Translations under genes and position numbers: made by a program
Part shown: in pieces, positions 37,161 to 45,897 of the stretch
How positions within the stretch are numbered: position 1 is the first letter of the stretch
How the letters are laid out: every line of letters begins with the position of its first letter
The notes under the pieces: model-generated
Database searches by the model: none
What the model saw: the letters and a program-made list of their open reading frames with translations, nothing else
What the model was told of the DNA's origin: nothing
Origin: Streptomyces sp. BA2
Lineage (GTDB): Bacteria > Actinomycetota > Actinomycetes > Streptomycetales > Streptomycetaceae
Direction of reading: 5' to 3'
DNA length: 64,000 nucleotides
NCBI RefSeq assembly: GCF_009769735.1
Contig: NZ_WSRO01000002.1
Location: forward strand, 4,352,001 to 4,416,000

Positions 37161-37331
37161 CTGAAGTCCTCGTCCTCGTACTTGTCGTCGTACGCGTCTA
37201 TGCCGCGGAAAACGGCTCTGGATAGCACTACAGCGGGTCGCCCGACCCGCCAGCACCAAGACTATTGGTCCGGGGGCCGGTGACAAGACGTCCCCGGATT
37301 CTTCCTTCGCGCTGGGAACTACCCTGGTGGG

Positions 37332-37583
37332 GTGCGTGACAAAACCCAAACGAATTCCGCCGGACCGGGCGATGGCCTCGTCCGTACCGGAGCGATCGTT
37401 TTCTTCGTCGGAGCCGTGGCCACTCTGGTCACGGTGGCCCCGCTGTTCCTCGGCACCGACCCCTTCCCGTCCATCGCGTACGCGGTGTGCATGCTGATGG
37501 GCGTCGGATTCCTCATCGCCGTGGCGGGAGTGCTGCGCGGTATCGCCGTGCAGCGCCGCCAGGCCAAGTCCGCGGCTACCTGA
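37332..37583 (+). CDS. Small two-helix membrane protein
   Basis: The protein has 83 aa: a polar N-terminus ([20 protein letters not shown]), helices [20 protein letters not shown] and [20 protein letters not shown], and the basic tail [11 protein letters not shown]. The GTG start lies 6 bp after a TACCCT -10-like box, so the mRNA is probably leaderless. No named family is recognised, but similar proteins are common in Streptomyces. Its end overlaps the convergent HAD gene by 8 bp. Confidence 0.8.
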   Translation: MRDKTQTNSAGPGDGLVRTGAIVFFVGAVATLVTVAPLFLGTDPFPSIAYAVCMLMGVGFLIAVAGVLRGIAVQRRQAKSAAT

Positions 37584-38214
37584 CGGCGACGCCCGCGGCG
37601 CCGGCGACGTACCCGTCGAGCCAGGCGGGGAACTCCGTCAGGTCACCGAGCACGACATCCGCGCCCGCCGCGCGCAGTTCCGCTGCGTCGCACGGCCCGG
37701 TCGCCACCGCGACGGACAGCGCGCCCGCCGTACGCGCGCCGCGTACATCACCGGTGTGGTCACCGACGTACACAGCCGCGTCGTGCTCGCGCAGCGCCTC
37801 CGCCTTGGCCTCGGCCCACAGCCAGCCGATCACCGCGTCCGCCTCGATGCCGAGGTGCGCCAGGTGGAGCTTCGCGTTCGGCTCGTGCTTGGCGGTGACC
37901 ACGATCGCCCGGCCGCCGTGGGAGCGGACCGCCGCGACCGCCTCACGGGCGCCGGTCATGGCGAGGGTGGGCGTGATGGCGTATGTGGGATAGATCTCAC
38001 GGTAGCGGTCGGCCATCTCCTGGATCTGCTCCGCTGGGAACCAGTTGCGCAGCTCCTCCTCCAGGGGCGGGCCGAGCCGGGTGATGGCGAGGTCGGCGTC
38101 TATGTACGTTCCGGTCTCGGCGGAGAGGGCCAGATAGGCCTCCTTGATGCCGGGGCGGGAGTCGATCAGGGTCATGTCGAGGTCGAAGCCGACCGTCAGG
38201 GCGCGTGAGGTCAT
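37576..38214 (-). CDS. HAD-superfamily hydrolase (phosphatase)
   Basis: The protein of 212 aa has all four HAD motifs: motif [11 protein letters not shown] (nucleophile and acid Asp), motif II TAKHEP, motif III lysine in [16 protein letters not shown] and motif [14 protein letters not shown]. The cap is a helical C1 type as in phosphoglycolate phosphatase (Gph). The substrate is uncertain. The start ATG 38214 has no strong Shine-Dalgarno site. It is divergent from the siderophore transporter. Confidence 0.9.
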   Translation of the reverse strand: MTSRALTVGFDLDMTLIDSRPGIKEAYLALSAETGTYIDADLAITRLGPPLEEELRNWFPAEQIQEMADRYREIYPTYAITPTLAMTGAREAVAAVRSHGGRAIVVTAKHEPNAKLHLAHLGIEADAVIGWLWAEAKAEALREHDAAVYVGDHTGDVRGARTAGALSVAVATGPCDAAELRAAGADVVLGDLTEFPAWLDGYVAGAAGVAVR

Positions 38215-38272
38215 GAGGCCATTGTGCAGAGGCCCGACCGGCGGGTGACCGGCGCTGAGGTCGCCCTTACTC

Positions 38273-38291
38273 TTAGCCAAGCCTTACCAAG
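38273..38291. promoter_or_regulatory. Putative iron box (DmdR/IdeR type)
   Basis: TTAGCCAAGCCTTACCAAG matches the DtxR-family pattern TTAGGTGAGCCTAACCTAA at the TTAG, AGCCT and ACC blocks. It lies 42 bp before the first siderophore permease gene, where binding would repress it when iron is plentiful. Match is partial. Confidence 0.55.
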
Positions 38292-38333
38292 CTTCGCCGT
38301 TCAGCCCCTACCGATCCGAAACGAGCTCAGCCG

Positions 38334-39332
38334 ATGCGTGTGCCAGTCAGACGCGCTGTCGCGATGACGGCGGCCGTCGTGGCCCTGCTGCTCGCGGTCC
38401 TGCTCAGCCTCTCCGTCGGCGCCCGCGCGATCGCGCCGTCCGCCGTCATCGACGCCCTGCTGCACGGCGGGCACAGCGACGCCGCCGAGGTCATCCGCGA
38501 GATGCGGGTGCCTCGCACGCTCATCGGCCTGATGGTCGGCGCCGCGCTCGCGCTCGCCGGCACGGTCCTCCAGGGCATCACCCGCAACCCCATCGCCGAC
38601 CCCGGCATCCTCGGCGTCAGCCAGGGCGCCTCGGTGGGTGTGGTCATGGCGATCGCGTTCGCGGGCGTCCACACGCTGACCGGATACGTCTGGTACGCCT
38701 TCGTCGGCGCGGGCATCGCGTCCGTAGCGGTGTACGCGATCGCCGCGAGCGGACGGGGCGGGGCGACCCCGGTGAAACTCGCCCTCGGCGGCGCCGCCAT
38801 CAATGCCTTGCTGGTGTCCGTGACCACCGGGATCCTCACCACCAAGGCCTCCGCCCTGGACGAGTTCCGCTTCTGGCAGGTGGGTTCGCTCTCCGGGCGC
38901 GACGCGGAGATCGCCGGGCAGATCTGGCCGTTCCTCCTGGTGGGGCTCGTGCTCGTGCTGTCAGTGGCGCGCGGGCTCGACGCACTCGCCCTCGGCGAGG
39001 ACGTGGCCAAGGGGCTCGGGCAGAAGGTCGCGACGGTGCGGATCGTCGGGGGGCTCGGGGCGACCGTGCTCACGGGGGCGGGCGTGGCGGCTGCCGGGCC
39101 CATCGCCTTCATCGGCCTCGCTGTCCCGCACATCGCTCGCGCGATCGTGGGGAGCGGGCATCGCTGGGTGCTGCCCATGGCCGCCGTCCTCGGACCCGTC
39201 ATGCTTCTCGTCTCCGACACCGTGGGGCGAGTGGTCTTCCCGCCCAGTGAGGTGCCTGCCGGGGTGATGACCGCGCTCATCGGGGTGCCGTTCCTTGTGA
39301 CGCTGGTGCGCCGGAAGGCGGTGGCAGCGTGA
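38334..39332 (+). CDS. FecCD-type iron-siderophore ABC permease, subunit 1
   Basis: The protein of 332 aa has about nine or ten membrane helices. MRVPRTLIGLMVGAALALAG and QGITRNPIADPGILGVSQGA are signature FecCD segments; GAGVAAAGPIAFIGLAVPHI contacts the ATPase. It forms the import pore with the next gene. The stop overlaps the following GTG as GTGA. It is first in a four-gene siderophore importer led by an iron box. Confidence 0.95.
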   Translation: MRVPVRRAVAMTAAVVALLLAVLLSLSVGARAIAPSAVIDALLHGGHSDAAEVIREMRVPRTLIGLMVGAALALAGTVLQGITRNPIADPGILGVSQGASVGVVMAIAFAGVHTLTGYVWYAFVGAGIASVAVYAIAASGRGGATPVKLALGGAAINALLVSVTTGILTTKASALDEFRFWQVGSLSGRDAEIAGQIWPFLLVGLVLVLSVARGLDALALGEDVAKGLGQKVATVRIVGGLGATVLTGAGVAAAGPIAFIGLAVPHIARAIVGSGHRWVLPMAAVLGPVMLLVSDTVGRVVFPPSEVPAGVMTALIGVPFLVTLVRRKAVAA

Positions 39333-40468
39333 GTAGCCGTTGTGGGCAGGCGTTCCGCACGGCGGAACGGGTGGGCACAACCACCGCTGCGGGCCGGCCG
39401 ATGAAGCTGCGTCCAGCAGGGTATTCCGTACTGCGGCTCCGGAAAGCCGCGTTCCTCCTGCACCGCCGGTCGGCGGCAGCCGCGGTCGGCCTCGCCCTGC
39501 TCCTGGCGGCGAGCTGCCTCGCGTACCTCTGCATAGGCGAGTCCTTCGTACAGCCCGCCGAAGCCCTGAAGGTCGTCTTCGGGCAGCCGTCGCCGGACGA
39601 GCTGGTCGTGGGAACGCTGCGCGAACCCCGCATGGTCGTCGGACTCCTCGTCGGCGCCGCCTTCGGTATCGCGGGCGGCCTCATCCAGACCGTCGCCCGC
39701 AACCCCCTGGCCAGCCCCGACATCATCGGCATCAGCCAGGGCGCGAGCGCCCTGACGGTGGGGGCGATGACCCTCGGGGTCACCTCCGCCACCGTCCTGC
39801 CGTATCTCTCGGTGCTCGGTGGCGTCGTCGCGGCCGCCCTCGTGTACGTCTTCGCCTGGCGCGGCGGCCTGCACGCGACCCGCTTCGTGCTCATCGGCAT
39901 CGGCTTCGCGATCGCCCTGCGCTCCATCACCACGCTCTTCATGACCAAGGGCGACTATCTCGTCGCCCAGCAGGCGCAGATCTGGATGACGGGCTCCCTC
40001 AACGGGCGCGGCTGGACGGAGGCGGCACCTCTCGCCCTGACCCTGCTCGTCCTGCTCCCGTTCGTGTTCTGGGCCGCCCGCGCCCAGCGCTCGGTGACCA
40101 TGGACGACGACACGGCGACCGCGCTCGGGGCGCGCCTCGGTCACGTACGCCTCGGTCTCGTGCTGCTCGGCGTCGTCCTCGCCTCCGTGGCGACCGGCGC
40201 CGCCGGGCCCGTCGACTTCGTGGCGCTGCTCGCCCCGCAGATCGCCCGCCGCCTCACCCGCACCGCGCAGATCCCGCTGCTCTGCTCGGCGCTGATCGGC
40301 GCGCTGATCCTCGTCCTCGCCGATCTCCTTGCCCGGCGTCTTTTCTCGCCCACCGAGCTGCCGGTCGGCGTCCTCACGGCGGCCGTCGGAGCCCCGTACC
40401 TGATCTGGCTGATCGTGCGAAGCCACAGCGTCCGCAGCCGTTCCGTCCGCAATGGAGGCACCTCGTGA
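39329..40468 (+). CDS. FecCD-type iron-siderophore ABC permease, subunit 2
   Basis: The protein of 379 aa is the second permease, with a longer N-terminal cytosolic region than subunit 1. [20 protein letters not shown] and [20 protein letters not shown] repeat the family motifs. [20 protein letters not shown] is the coupling region. GTG 39329 overlaps the stop of subunit 1, and its own stop overlaps the ATPase start (GTGA). Confidence 0.95.
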   Translation: MSSRCGQAFRTAERVGTTTAAGRPMKLRPAGYSVLRLRKAAFLLHRRSAAAAVGLALLLAASCLAYLCIGESFVQPAEALKVVFGQPSPDELVVGTLREPRMVVGLLVGAAFGIAGGLIQTVARNPLASPDIIGISQGASALTVGAMTLGVTSATVLPYLSVLGGVVAAALVYVFAWRGGLHATRFVLIGIGFAIALRSITTLFMTKGDYLVAQQAQIWMTGSLNGRGWTEAAPLALTLLVLLPFVFWAARAQRSVTMDDDTATALGARLGHVRLGLVLLGVVLASVATGAAGPVDFVALLAPQIARRLTRTAQIPLLCSALIGALILVLADLLARRLFSPTELPVGVLTAAVGAPYLIWLIVRSHSVRSRSVRNGGTS

Positions 40469-41322
40469 CCGCCGCCCGCCTCAGCGCCCGCGAGCTGACC
40501 CTCGCCTACGAGGACCGCGAAGTCGTGCACGAGCTCGAACTCGCGGTCCCCGACGGCAAGGTCACCGTCATCGTCGGCCCCAACGCGTGCGGAAAGTCGA
40601 CCACCCTGCGCGCACTCGGCCGCCTCCTCAAGCCCAGGAGCGGCGCGGTCCTGCTCGACGGCGACGCGCTCGCCAAGCTGCCGACCAAGAAGATCGCCCA
40701 GCAGATCGGGCTGCTCCCGCAGACGCCCGTCGCCCCGGAGGCGATCACCGTCGCCGACCTCGTCGCGCGTGGGCGCCAGCCGCATCAGCACTGGTGGCAG
40801 CAGTGGTCCGACGAGGACGAGCGGGCCGTGACGCAGGCGATGGAGCGTACTGACGTCGCCGCGCTCGCCGAGCGGTCCGTGGACGAGCTTTCGGGCGGTC
40901 AGCGCCAGCGGGTGTGGATCGCGATGGCCATCGCTCAGGAGACGGACATCCTGCTCCTGGACGAGCCGACGACGTATCTCGACATCTCGCACCAGGTGGA
41001 AGTGCTGGATCTGGTGCGCCAGTTGGCCGCCGACGGGCCGGACGGTGAGCGCGGCAGGACCGTGGTCGTCGTGCTGCACGACCTCAACCAGGCCGCCCGG
41101 TACGCCGATCACCTCGTCGCCATGAAGACGGGCCGGATCGTCGCCGAGGGCGCGCCCGCCGACGTCGTCACCGAGGATCTCGTACGCGAGGTGTTCGGTC
41201 TGGAGTGTGTGGTGGTGCCGGATCCGGTGACCGGGTCGCCCCTGGTCGTTCCCGGGGCTCCGTGGGCCGCCGAATCGAACTCGAAGTCCTCGTCCGATCG
41301 AAAGGTGGCCCAGAAGCCATGA
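40465..41322 (+). CDS. Iron-siderophore ABC transporter ATP-binding protein (FepC-like)
   Basis: The protein of 285 aa has Walker [10 protein letters not shown], the Q-loop in QIGLLPQTP, signature [17 protein letters not shown], Walker [13 protein letters not shown] and the switch His in [12 protein letters not shown]. The start GTG has GGAGGC at 5-bp spacing. It powers import through the two FecCD subunits. It shares ATGA with the binding protein gene. Confidence 0.96.
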   Translation: MTAARLSARELTLAYEDREVVHELELAVPDGKVTVIVGPNACGKSTTLRALGRLLKPRSGAVLLDGDALAKLPTKKIAQQIGLLPQTPVAPEAITVADLVARGRQPHQHWWQQWSDEDERAVTQAMERTDVAALAERSVDELSGGQRQRVWIAMAIAQETDILLLDEPTTYLDISHQVEVLDLVRQLAADGPDGERGRTVVVVLHDLNQAARYADHLVAMKTGRIVAEGAPADVVTEDLVREVFGLECVVVPDPVTGSPLVVPGAPWAAESNSKSSSDRKVAQKP

Positions 41323-42326
41323 CCTCCGTCAACCTCCAGAGCGGCTCCGCGAGCCGCCGCCGCTCCCTCGCCGCCGGGGCGCTCGCCCTCAGCGGGGCGC
41401 TCGCGCTCTCCGCCTGCGGCTCGTCGGACTCCTCCGACGACTCCGGCTCGGGTTCAGGTTCGGGTTCCGGCAAGACGCACGTCGTCAAGACCGCGATGGG
41501 CGACGTGAAGGTGCCGGTCGCCCCGAAGCGTGTCGTCGTCCTCGACACGGCCGAACTGGACTCCGCGATCACGCTGGGCGTGAAGCCGGTGGGCTCCACG
41601 CACGTCGAGGCGTCGTCGGGCTTCCCGAGCTACCTGCCCAAGGACAAGGTCAGCGGCATCAAGGACGTCGGCGAGATGCTGAATCCGAACATGGAGGCCA
41701 TCGCGGCCCTCAATCCGGACGTCATCCTCACCAGCAAGATCCGGCACGCCGCGAAGTACGAGCAGCTCAAGCAGATCGCGCCGACCGTGATGACGGAGAA
41801 CACCGGCCACCCCTGGAAGGAGAACTTCCAGGTCCACGCCGACGCGCTGGGCAAGAAGGCCGAGGCGAAGAAGGTCGTCTCCGCGTACGACGCGCACGCC
41901 GAGAAGGTCACCACCGCGGTCGGCGGCCCTGCGAAGGCCAAGGCGACGGAGGTCAACATCGTGCGCTTCGTGGAGGGCGCGGACATCCGCATCTACGGCG
42001 AGCAGACATACATCGCCACGCTCCTCAAGGACGTCGGTCTGGGCCGCCCGGCCATCGCGGCCAAGGCCAAGGACGGCTTCTCGTACGACGTGTCGCCCGA
42101 GAAGATCGACCTCGCGGACGCGGATGTCATCTTCCGTTCCACGTACGGCGATCCGAAGAAGTCCAAGCAGACGCAGACCGTCGGCAGCAGCCTGTGGAAG
42201 AACATGGGCGCGGTGAAGAAGGGCAACGTCCACACCGTCGACGACGAGCTGTGGATCCAGGGCATCGGCTACACGGCGGCGAACAAGATCCTGGACGAGA
42301 TGCAGAAGTCCCTGACGAAGAAGTAG
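41319..42326 (+). CDS. Siderophore-binding lipoprotein of ABC importer (FepB/FhuD-like)
   Basis: The precursor of 335 aa has a twin-arginine-like basic region ([20 protein letters not shown]) and lipobox ALSACGSS, followed by a flexible Ser/Gly/Asp-rich linker. The mature part is a PBP of the TroA/FhuD class: [37 protein letters not shown], and LVNIVRF-like [17 protein letters not shown]. It captures a ferric siderophore outside the membrane. The siderophore itself cannot be told from sequence, and no biosynthetic cluster is near. Confidence 0.95.
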   Translation: MTSVNLQSGSASRRRSLAAGALALSGALALSACGSSDSSDDSGSGSGSGSGKTHVVKTAMGDVKVPVAPKRVVVLDTAELDSAITLGVKPVGSTHVEASSGFPSYLPKDKVSGIKDVGEMLNPNMEAIAALNPDVILTSKIRHAAKYEQLKQIAPTVMTENTGHPWKENFQVHADALGKKAEAKKVVSAYDAHAEKVTTAVGGPAKAKATEVNIVRFVEGADIRIYGEQTYIATLLKDVGLGRPAIAAKAKDGFSYDVSPEKIDLADADVIFRSTYGDPKKSKQTQTVGSSLWKNMGAVKKGNVHTVDDELWIQGIGYTAANKILDEMQKSLTKK

Positions 42327-42333
42327 CCGCCAG

Positions 42334-42363
42334 GACTCCGGGGGCCGCCGGGCCCCCGGAGTC
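42334..42363 (+). terminator. Terminator of the siderophore operon
   Basis: A perfect 13-bp stem (GACTCCGGGGGCC / GGCCCCCGGAGTC) with GCCG loop starts 7 bp after the operon's last stop. No U-run follows. Confidence 0.8.
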
Positions 42364-42370
42364 GTGACGG

Positions 42371-42426
42371 CTACTTGGGGTCGTCTACTTCGGGTCGTCT
42401 ACTTCGGGTCGTCTACTTGGGGTCGT
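42371..42426. repeat. Four tandem copies of a 14-bp unit over a gene's stop codon
   Basis: CTACTTSGGGTCGT occurs four times (42371, 42385, 42399, 42413). The innermost copy encodes the C-terminal DPK and TAG stop of the minus-strand permease, so the array is a multiplied copy of that gene's 3' end. Confidence 0.85.
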
Positions 42427-43204
42427 CGTTGAACTTCGAGGTCGACCAGAAGTAGCCGAGCACGGTCAGTCCCAGGCACCAGGCGATGGTGAGCCATCCG
42501 TTGCTGCCGATCTCGCTGCCGAGGAGCAGGCCGCGCAGGGTCTCGATGGCGGGGGTGAAGGGCTGGTACTCGGCGATCGGCTGGAACCAGCCCGGCATGG
42601 ACCCGACGGGGACGAAGGCGCTGGAGAAGAGGGGCAGCAGGATCATCGGCATGGCGTTGTTGCCCGCGGCTTCGGCGTTCGGGCTGACCAGGCCCATGCC
42701 GACGGCGACCCAGGTGAGTGCCATGGCGAAGAGGACGAGCACTCCGAAGGCGGCCAGCCATTCCAGGACGGTGGCGTCGGTGGAGCGGAAGCCGATGGCG
42801 ACGCCGATGCCGCCGACGAGGACCACGCTGGCAACCGACTGCAGGACGCTGCTGATGACGTGTCCGACAAGTACGGAACTGCGATGGATGGCCATGGTGC
42901 GGAAGCGGGCGATGATGCCTTCGCTCATGTCGGTGGAGACCGAGACGGCGGTGCCGACGACGGTGCCGCCGATGGTCATCAGCAGGATGCCCGGGACGAT
43001 GTAGGCGATGTAGTCGGAGCGGTCCGCTCCGCCGCCGCCGATCCCGGCGCTCATCACGTCGCCGAAGAGGTAGACGAAGAGCAGCAACAGCATGACCGGG
43101 GTGAGCAGCAGGTTGAGGGTCATCGACGGGTAGCGGCGGGCGTGCAGGAGGTTGCGTCGCAGCATCGTGGACGAGTCGCGGACGGCGAGGGAGAGGGAGC
43201 TCAT
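42413..43204 (-). CDS. ABC-2 transporter permease (DrrB-like)
   Basis: The protein of 263 aa has six helices with the ABC-2 motif FRTMAIHRSSVLVGHVISSV and a short external loop PLFSSAFVPVGSMPGWFQPI. ATG 43204 overlaps the stop of the ATPase gene as ATGA. It pairs with the DrrA-like ATPase. A longer frame on the same strand to 43636 is shadow of the ATPase gene. It is a paralog of the exporter at 8648-9493. Confidence 0.93.
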   Translation of the reverse strand: MSSLSLAVRDSSTMLRRNLLHARRYPSMTLNLLLTPVMLLLLFVYLFGDVMSAGIGGGGADRSDYIAYIVPGILLMTIGGTVVGTAVSVSTDMSEGIIARFRTMAIHRSSVLVGHVISSVLQSVASVVLVGGIGVAIGFRSTDATVLEWLAAFGVLVLFAMALTWVAVGMGLVSPNAEAAGNNAMPMILLPLFSSAFVPVGSMPGWFQPIAEYQPFTPAIETLRGLLLGSEIGSNGWLTIAWCLGLTVLGYFWSTSKFNDDPK

Positions 43205-44160
43205 CGGACGTTCTCCTTGGTCTTGTTGGGGACGTGGGTGTCGCTGCCGGTCAGGGCGAAGAAGACGTCGTCGAGGTCGGGGGTGTGCACGGTCAGTTCG
43301 TCGGCCTCGATGTCGGCGGAGTCGAGCCAGTCGAGGATGGAGCGGAGCTCGCGCTGGGTGCCGTCGCTGGGGATCTGCAGGGAGAGTGCCTCGTCGTCGC
43401 GGGTCGCTTCGGTGAGGGTGCTGGATGCGTGCTGGTAGGCGGTCGGGTCGGTGAAGCGGAGGCGTACGTGGCCTCCGGGGATGAGCCGCTTGAGTTCTTC
43501 GGCTGTGCCTTCGGCGGCGATCTTGCCGTTGTTCAACACCGCGATGCGGTCGGCGAGTTCGTCGGCTTCTTCCAGGTACTGGGTGGTGAGGAAGGCGGTG
43601 ACGCCGTCGGAGACGAGCTCGCGGATGATGCCCCACATGTTGTGGCGGCTGCGGGGGTCGAGGCCGGTGGTGGGTTCGTCGAGGAAGATGATCCGCGGGT
43701 TGCCGACCAGGGTCATGGCGATGTCCAGGCGGCGCTTCATGCCGCCGGAGTAGGTGGAGGCGGGCTTCTTCGCGGCCTCGGTGAGGTCGAAGCGTTCAAG
43801 GAGTTCGGCGGCGACCCGTCGGCCTTCCTGCTTGGGCAGGTGGTGCAGGTCGGCCATGAGGAGCATGTTCTCCTCACCGGTGATCAGGCCGTCGACGGCG
43901 GAGAACTGGCCGGTGACACCGATCGCGGCACGCACGGCCTGCGGGTCGGCGGCCAGGTCGTGGCCGCCGACGTGCAGGTCCCCGCCGTCGGCGGTGACGA
44001 GGGTGGAGAGGATCTTCACGGCGGTGGTCTTGCCTGCGCCGTTCGGCCCGAGCAGGGAGAAGACGGTGCCGGCCGGAACCGCCAGGTCGATGCCGTCGAG
44101 CACGGTCTTCTCGCCGTAGGACTTGCGCAGCCCGTTCGCCGCGATGGCGGGATTCTTCAT
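43201..44160 (-). CDS. ABC transporter ATP-binding protein (DrrA-like)
   Basis: The ATPase of 319 aa has Walker [10 protein letters not shown], signature YSGGMKRRLDIAMTL, Walker [15 protein letters not shown], and DELADRIAVLNNGK. The C-terminal DrrA region ends with LDDVFFALTGSD. It is an exporter ATPase coupled to the permease gene by ATGA. The DUF4097 gene lies 47 bp upstream on the same strand, so all three form one operon controlled from 44.9-45.05 kb. Confidence 0.95.
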   Translation of the reverse strand: MKNPAIAANGLRKSYGEKTVLDGIDLAVPAGTVFSLLGPNGAGKTTAVKILSTLVTADGGDLHVGGHDLAADPQAVRAAIGVTGQFSAVDGLITGEENMLLMADLHHLPKQEGRRVAAELLERFDLTEAAKKPASTYSGGMKRRLDIAMTLVGNPRIIFLDEPTTGLDPRSRHNMWGIIRELVSDGVTAFLTTQYLEEADELADRIAVLNNGKIAAEGTAEELKRLIPGGHVRLRFTDPTAYQHASSTLTEATRDDEALSLQIPSDGTQRELRSILDWLDSADIEADELTVHTPDLDDVFFALTGSDTHVPNKTKENVR

Positions 44161-44207
44161 GGTGGGTGTGCTCCTCAGGGTCTGCCGGGGGTCAGCTGCT
44201 GCGGGGG

Positions 44208-44882
44208 TCAGATGCTGCGGGCCGTGATGTCGCCGTAGGCGGTGGTCGCGTGGATGTTCAGGCCGGCGGCGGCGCCGTCGGCGTTCTGGAGCGTGTTGCG
44301 GATCCGGCCGTACGAGGTGCCCGCGTCCAGGGAGGCGGAGACTCCCCGGGCGGCGCCGACCGAGATCTCGCCGGACTCGGTCCGCAGGGTGACCTGGCCG
44401 TGCACGGCCTCGGCGATGCGGAGGTCGCCCTTCTGCGTACTGATCTCCGCGGGGCCGCCCAGTCGGCCGACCGAGACGTCACCGGCCTGGAGGGAGAGGC
44501 GGGCGCTCGCGGTCTCGTCGAGCTTGACCGTGCCCTGCGCGCCCTCGAAGACGACGTCGCCGAGCCGTCCGACCCCCCGGAAGTCGGCGCTTGCGGCCTT
44601 CGCCTCGACGCGGGAGCCGGCGGGCAGCTGGACGGTCACCTCCACGGCTCCGGAGCCGCTGCCGAGGATCCGGTTCTTCGCCGGAGCGGCCTCGATGCGC
44701 AGGACACCGTCGGCGTACTCGACCGTGGTCTCCTCCGCCGCCGTCACGTCGCGGCCCTTCGATGCGTTCGCGGGCCGGACCTCGACCGCGGTGTCGGCCC
44801 GGTCGGCGGCGATGAACCGGATGTGTCCCGCGGGGATGTCGAGGACGGCGGAGACCGGGGTGGGGGTGTCGAAGTTCTGCAT
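44208..44882 (-). CDS. DUF4097-family beta-strand repeat protein
   Basis: The protein of 224 aa has no signal peptide or membrane helix. It is a right-handed beta-solenoid-like repeat: short strands such as VEVTVQLPAGSRVEAKAASA, DFRGVGRLGDVVFEG and GDLRIAEAVHGQVTLRTESG recur with Gly and Asp turns. Such proteins often precede DrrAB exporters in Streptomyces. The function is unknown. First gene of the exporter operon. Confidence 0.9.
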   Translation of the reverse strand: MQNFDTPTPVSAVLDIPAGHIRFIAADRADTAVEVRPANASKGRDVTAAEETTVEYADGVLRIEAAPAKNRILGSGSGAVEVTVQLPAGSRVEAKAASADFRGVGRLGDVVFEGAQGTVKLDETASARLSLQAGDVSVGRLGGPAEISTQKGDLRIAEAVHGQVTLRTESGEISVGAARGVSASLDAGTSYGRIRNTLQNADGAAAGLNIHATTAYGDITARSI

Positions 44883-44925
44883 CGTGCTCTCCTTCAGGTC
44901 GTTGTTTCTGACATGGGAAAAGCTA

Positions 44926-45047
44926 CGTTGCGTTCACTACCTCGGCAACACACTCGTTGCCATGGATGTAAGTAACCGCAGGTCAATGGCTGCTAATCGT
45001 TGCAACGCTCCTGAAAGTAATGCAACGACTGCCATACGTCCGTTGCA
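44926..45047. promoter_or_regulatory. Cluster of GTTGC/GCAAC operator half-sites
   Basis: The divergent region holds at least six half-sites. They form GGCAAC-n6-GTTGCC (44944-44961), a perfect palindrome CGTTGCAACG (44998-45007) and TGCAACG-n13-CGTTGCA (45021-45047), plus CGTTGC at 44926. They flank the likely promoter of the regulator gene: -35 TTGCAA (45043-45048), 18-bp spacer, -10 TATGGT (45067-45072). Confidence 0.75.
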
Positions 45048-45104
45048 ATAGATTGAGCGTGAACGCTATGGTGAGGGCATCCGAGGAGTACGAAGGAGAT
45101 CGCG

Positions 45105-45860
45105 ATGCCGGGCGGCAGACTCACTCAGCAGGAACGTCAGCAGATCGCGCTGGGGCTGGCCGAAGGCCTTGCCTACGCGGAGATCGCCAGACGTCTCGAC
45201 CGTCCGACCTCGACGATCACGCGTGAGGTGATGCGGAACGGCGGCCCCACCGCCTACCGCGCCGACCTCGCCCACCGCGCCACCGAACGCCGCACCCACC
45301 GCCGCAGGCAGACCGCGCCCCGGGAGCCGGACGCGGCCCCGCAGGCTCACGGGCGCGACGCCGAAGCCGTGCGCGAGTTCGAGGAGACGCTCACCACCGT
45401 CTTCATGCAGTCGGGGATGCCCAAGATGATGGCCCGGGTGCATGCCTGCCTCTGCACCACCGACACGGGCAGCCTCACCGCGTCCGAACTCGTCCAGCGC
45501 CTCCAGGTCAGCCCGGCGTCCATCTCCAAGGCGATCACGTTCCTCGACGGGCAGGGCCTCATCCGCCGGGAACGCGACGAACGCCGCCGCGAGCGCTACG
45601 TCGTCGACGACGACATCTGGTACCAGTCGATGATCGCCAGCGCCCGCTCCACCGCCCAGGTCGTGGAGACCGCACGGCAGGGCGTCGGCATCCTCGGGCC
45701 CGGCACCCCGGCCGCCACCCGCCTGGAGAACATCGCCCGCTTCCTCGACTTCGTCAGCGAGAGCCTCGCCCGCGCCGCGGACCAGGCCCGCGAGATCCTC
45801 CATACGAAACCCGAGGCGGCTGCGGGCGACACCGCGCAGCCGGATTCAGACCGCGCCTAG
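45105..45860 (+). CDS. Regulator combining IS30-type HTH and MarR/GbsR-like domains
   Basis: The protein has 251 aa. Residues about 5-45 (LTQQERQQIALGLAEGLAYA, EIARRLDRPTSTITREV) form an HTH_38-like domain known from IS30 transposases. A basic linker (RTHRRRQTAP) follows. Residues about 90-240 form a MarR/GbsR winged helix (ELVQRLQVSPASISKAITFL, RERDERRRERYVV). AAGGAG precedes ATG 45105 at 8 bp. It is divergent from the DUF4097-DrrAB operon and presumably represses it through the GTTGC sites. Confidence 0.87.
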   Translation: MPGGRLTQQERQQIALGLAEGLAYAEIARRLDRPTSTITREVMRNGGPTAYRADLAHRATERRTHRRRQTAPREPDAAPQAHGRDAEAVREFEETLTTVFMQSGMPKMMARVHACLCTTDTGSLTASELVQRLQVSPASISKAITFLDGQGLIRRERDERRRERYVVDDDIWYQSMIASARSTAQVVETARQGVGILGPGTPAATRLENIARFLDFVSESLARAADQAREILHTKPEAAAGDTAQPDSDRA

Positions 45861-45897
45861 GCAGCGCGCGGCTCGCGGCTCATGACTCGCTCGTGAC

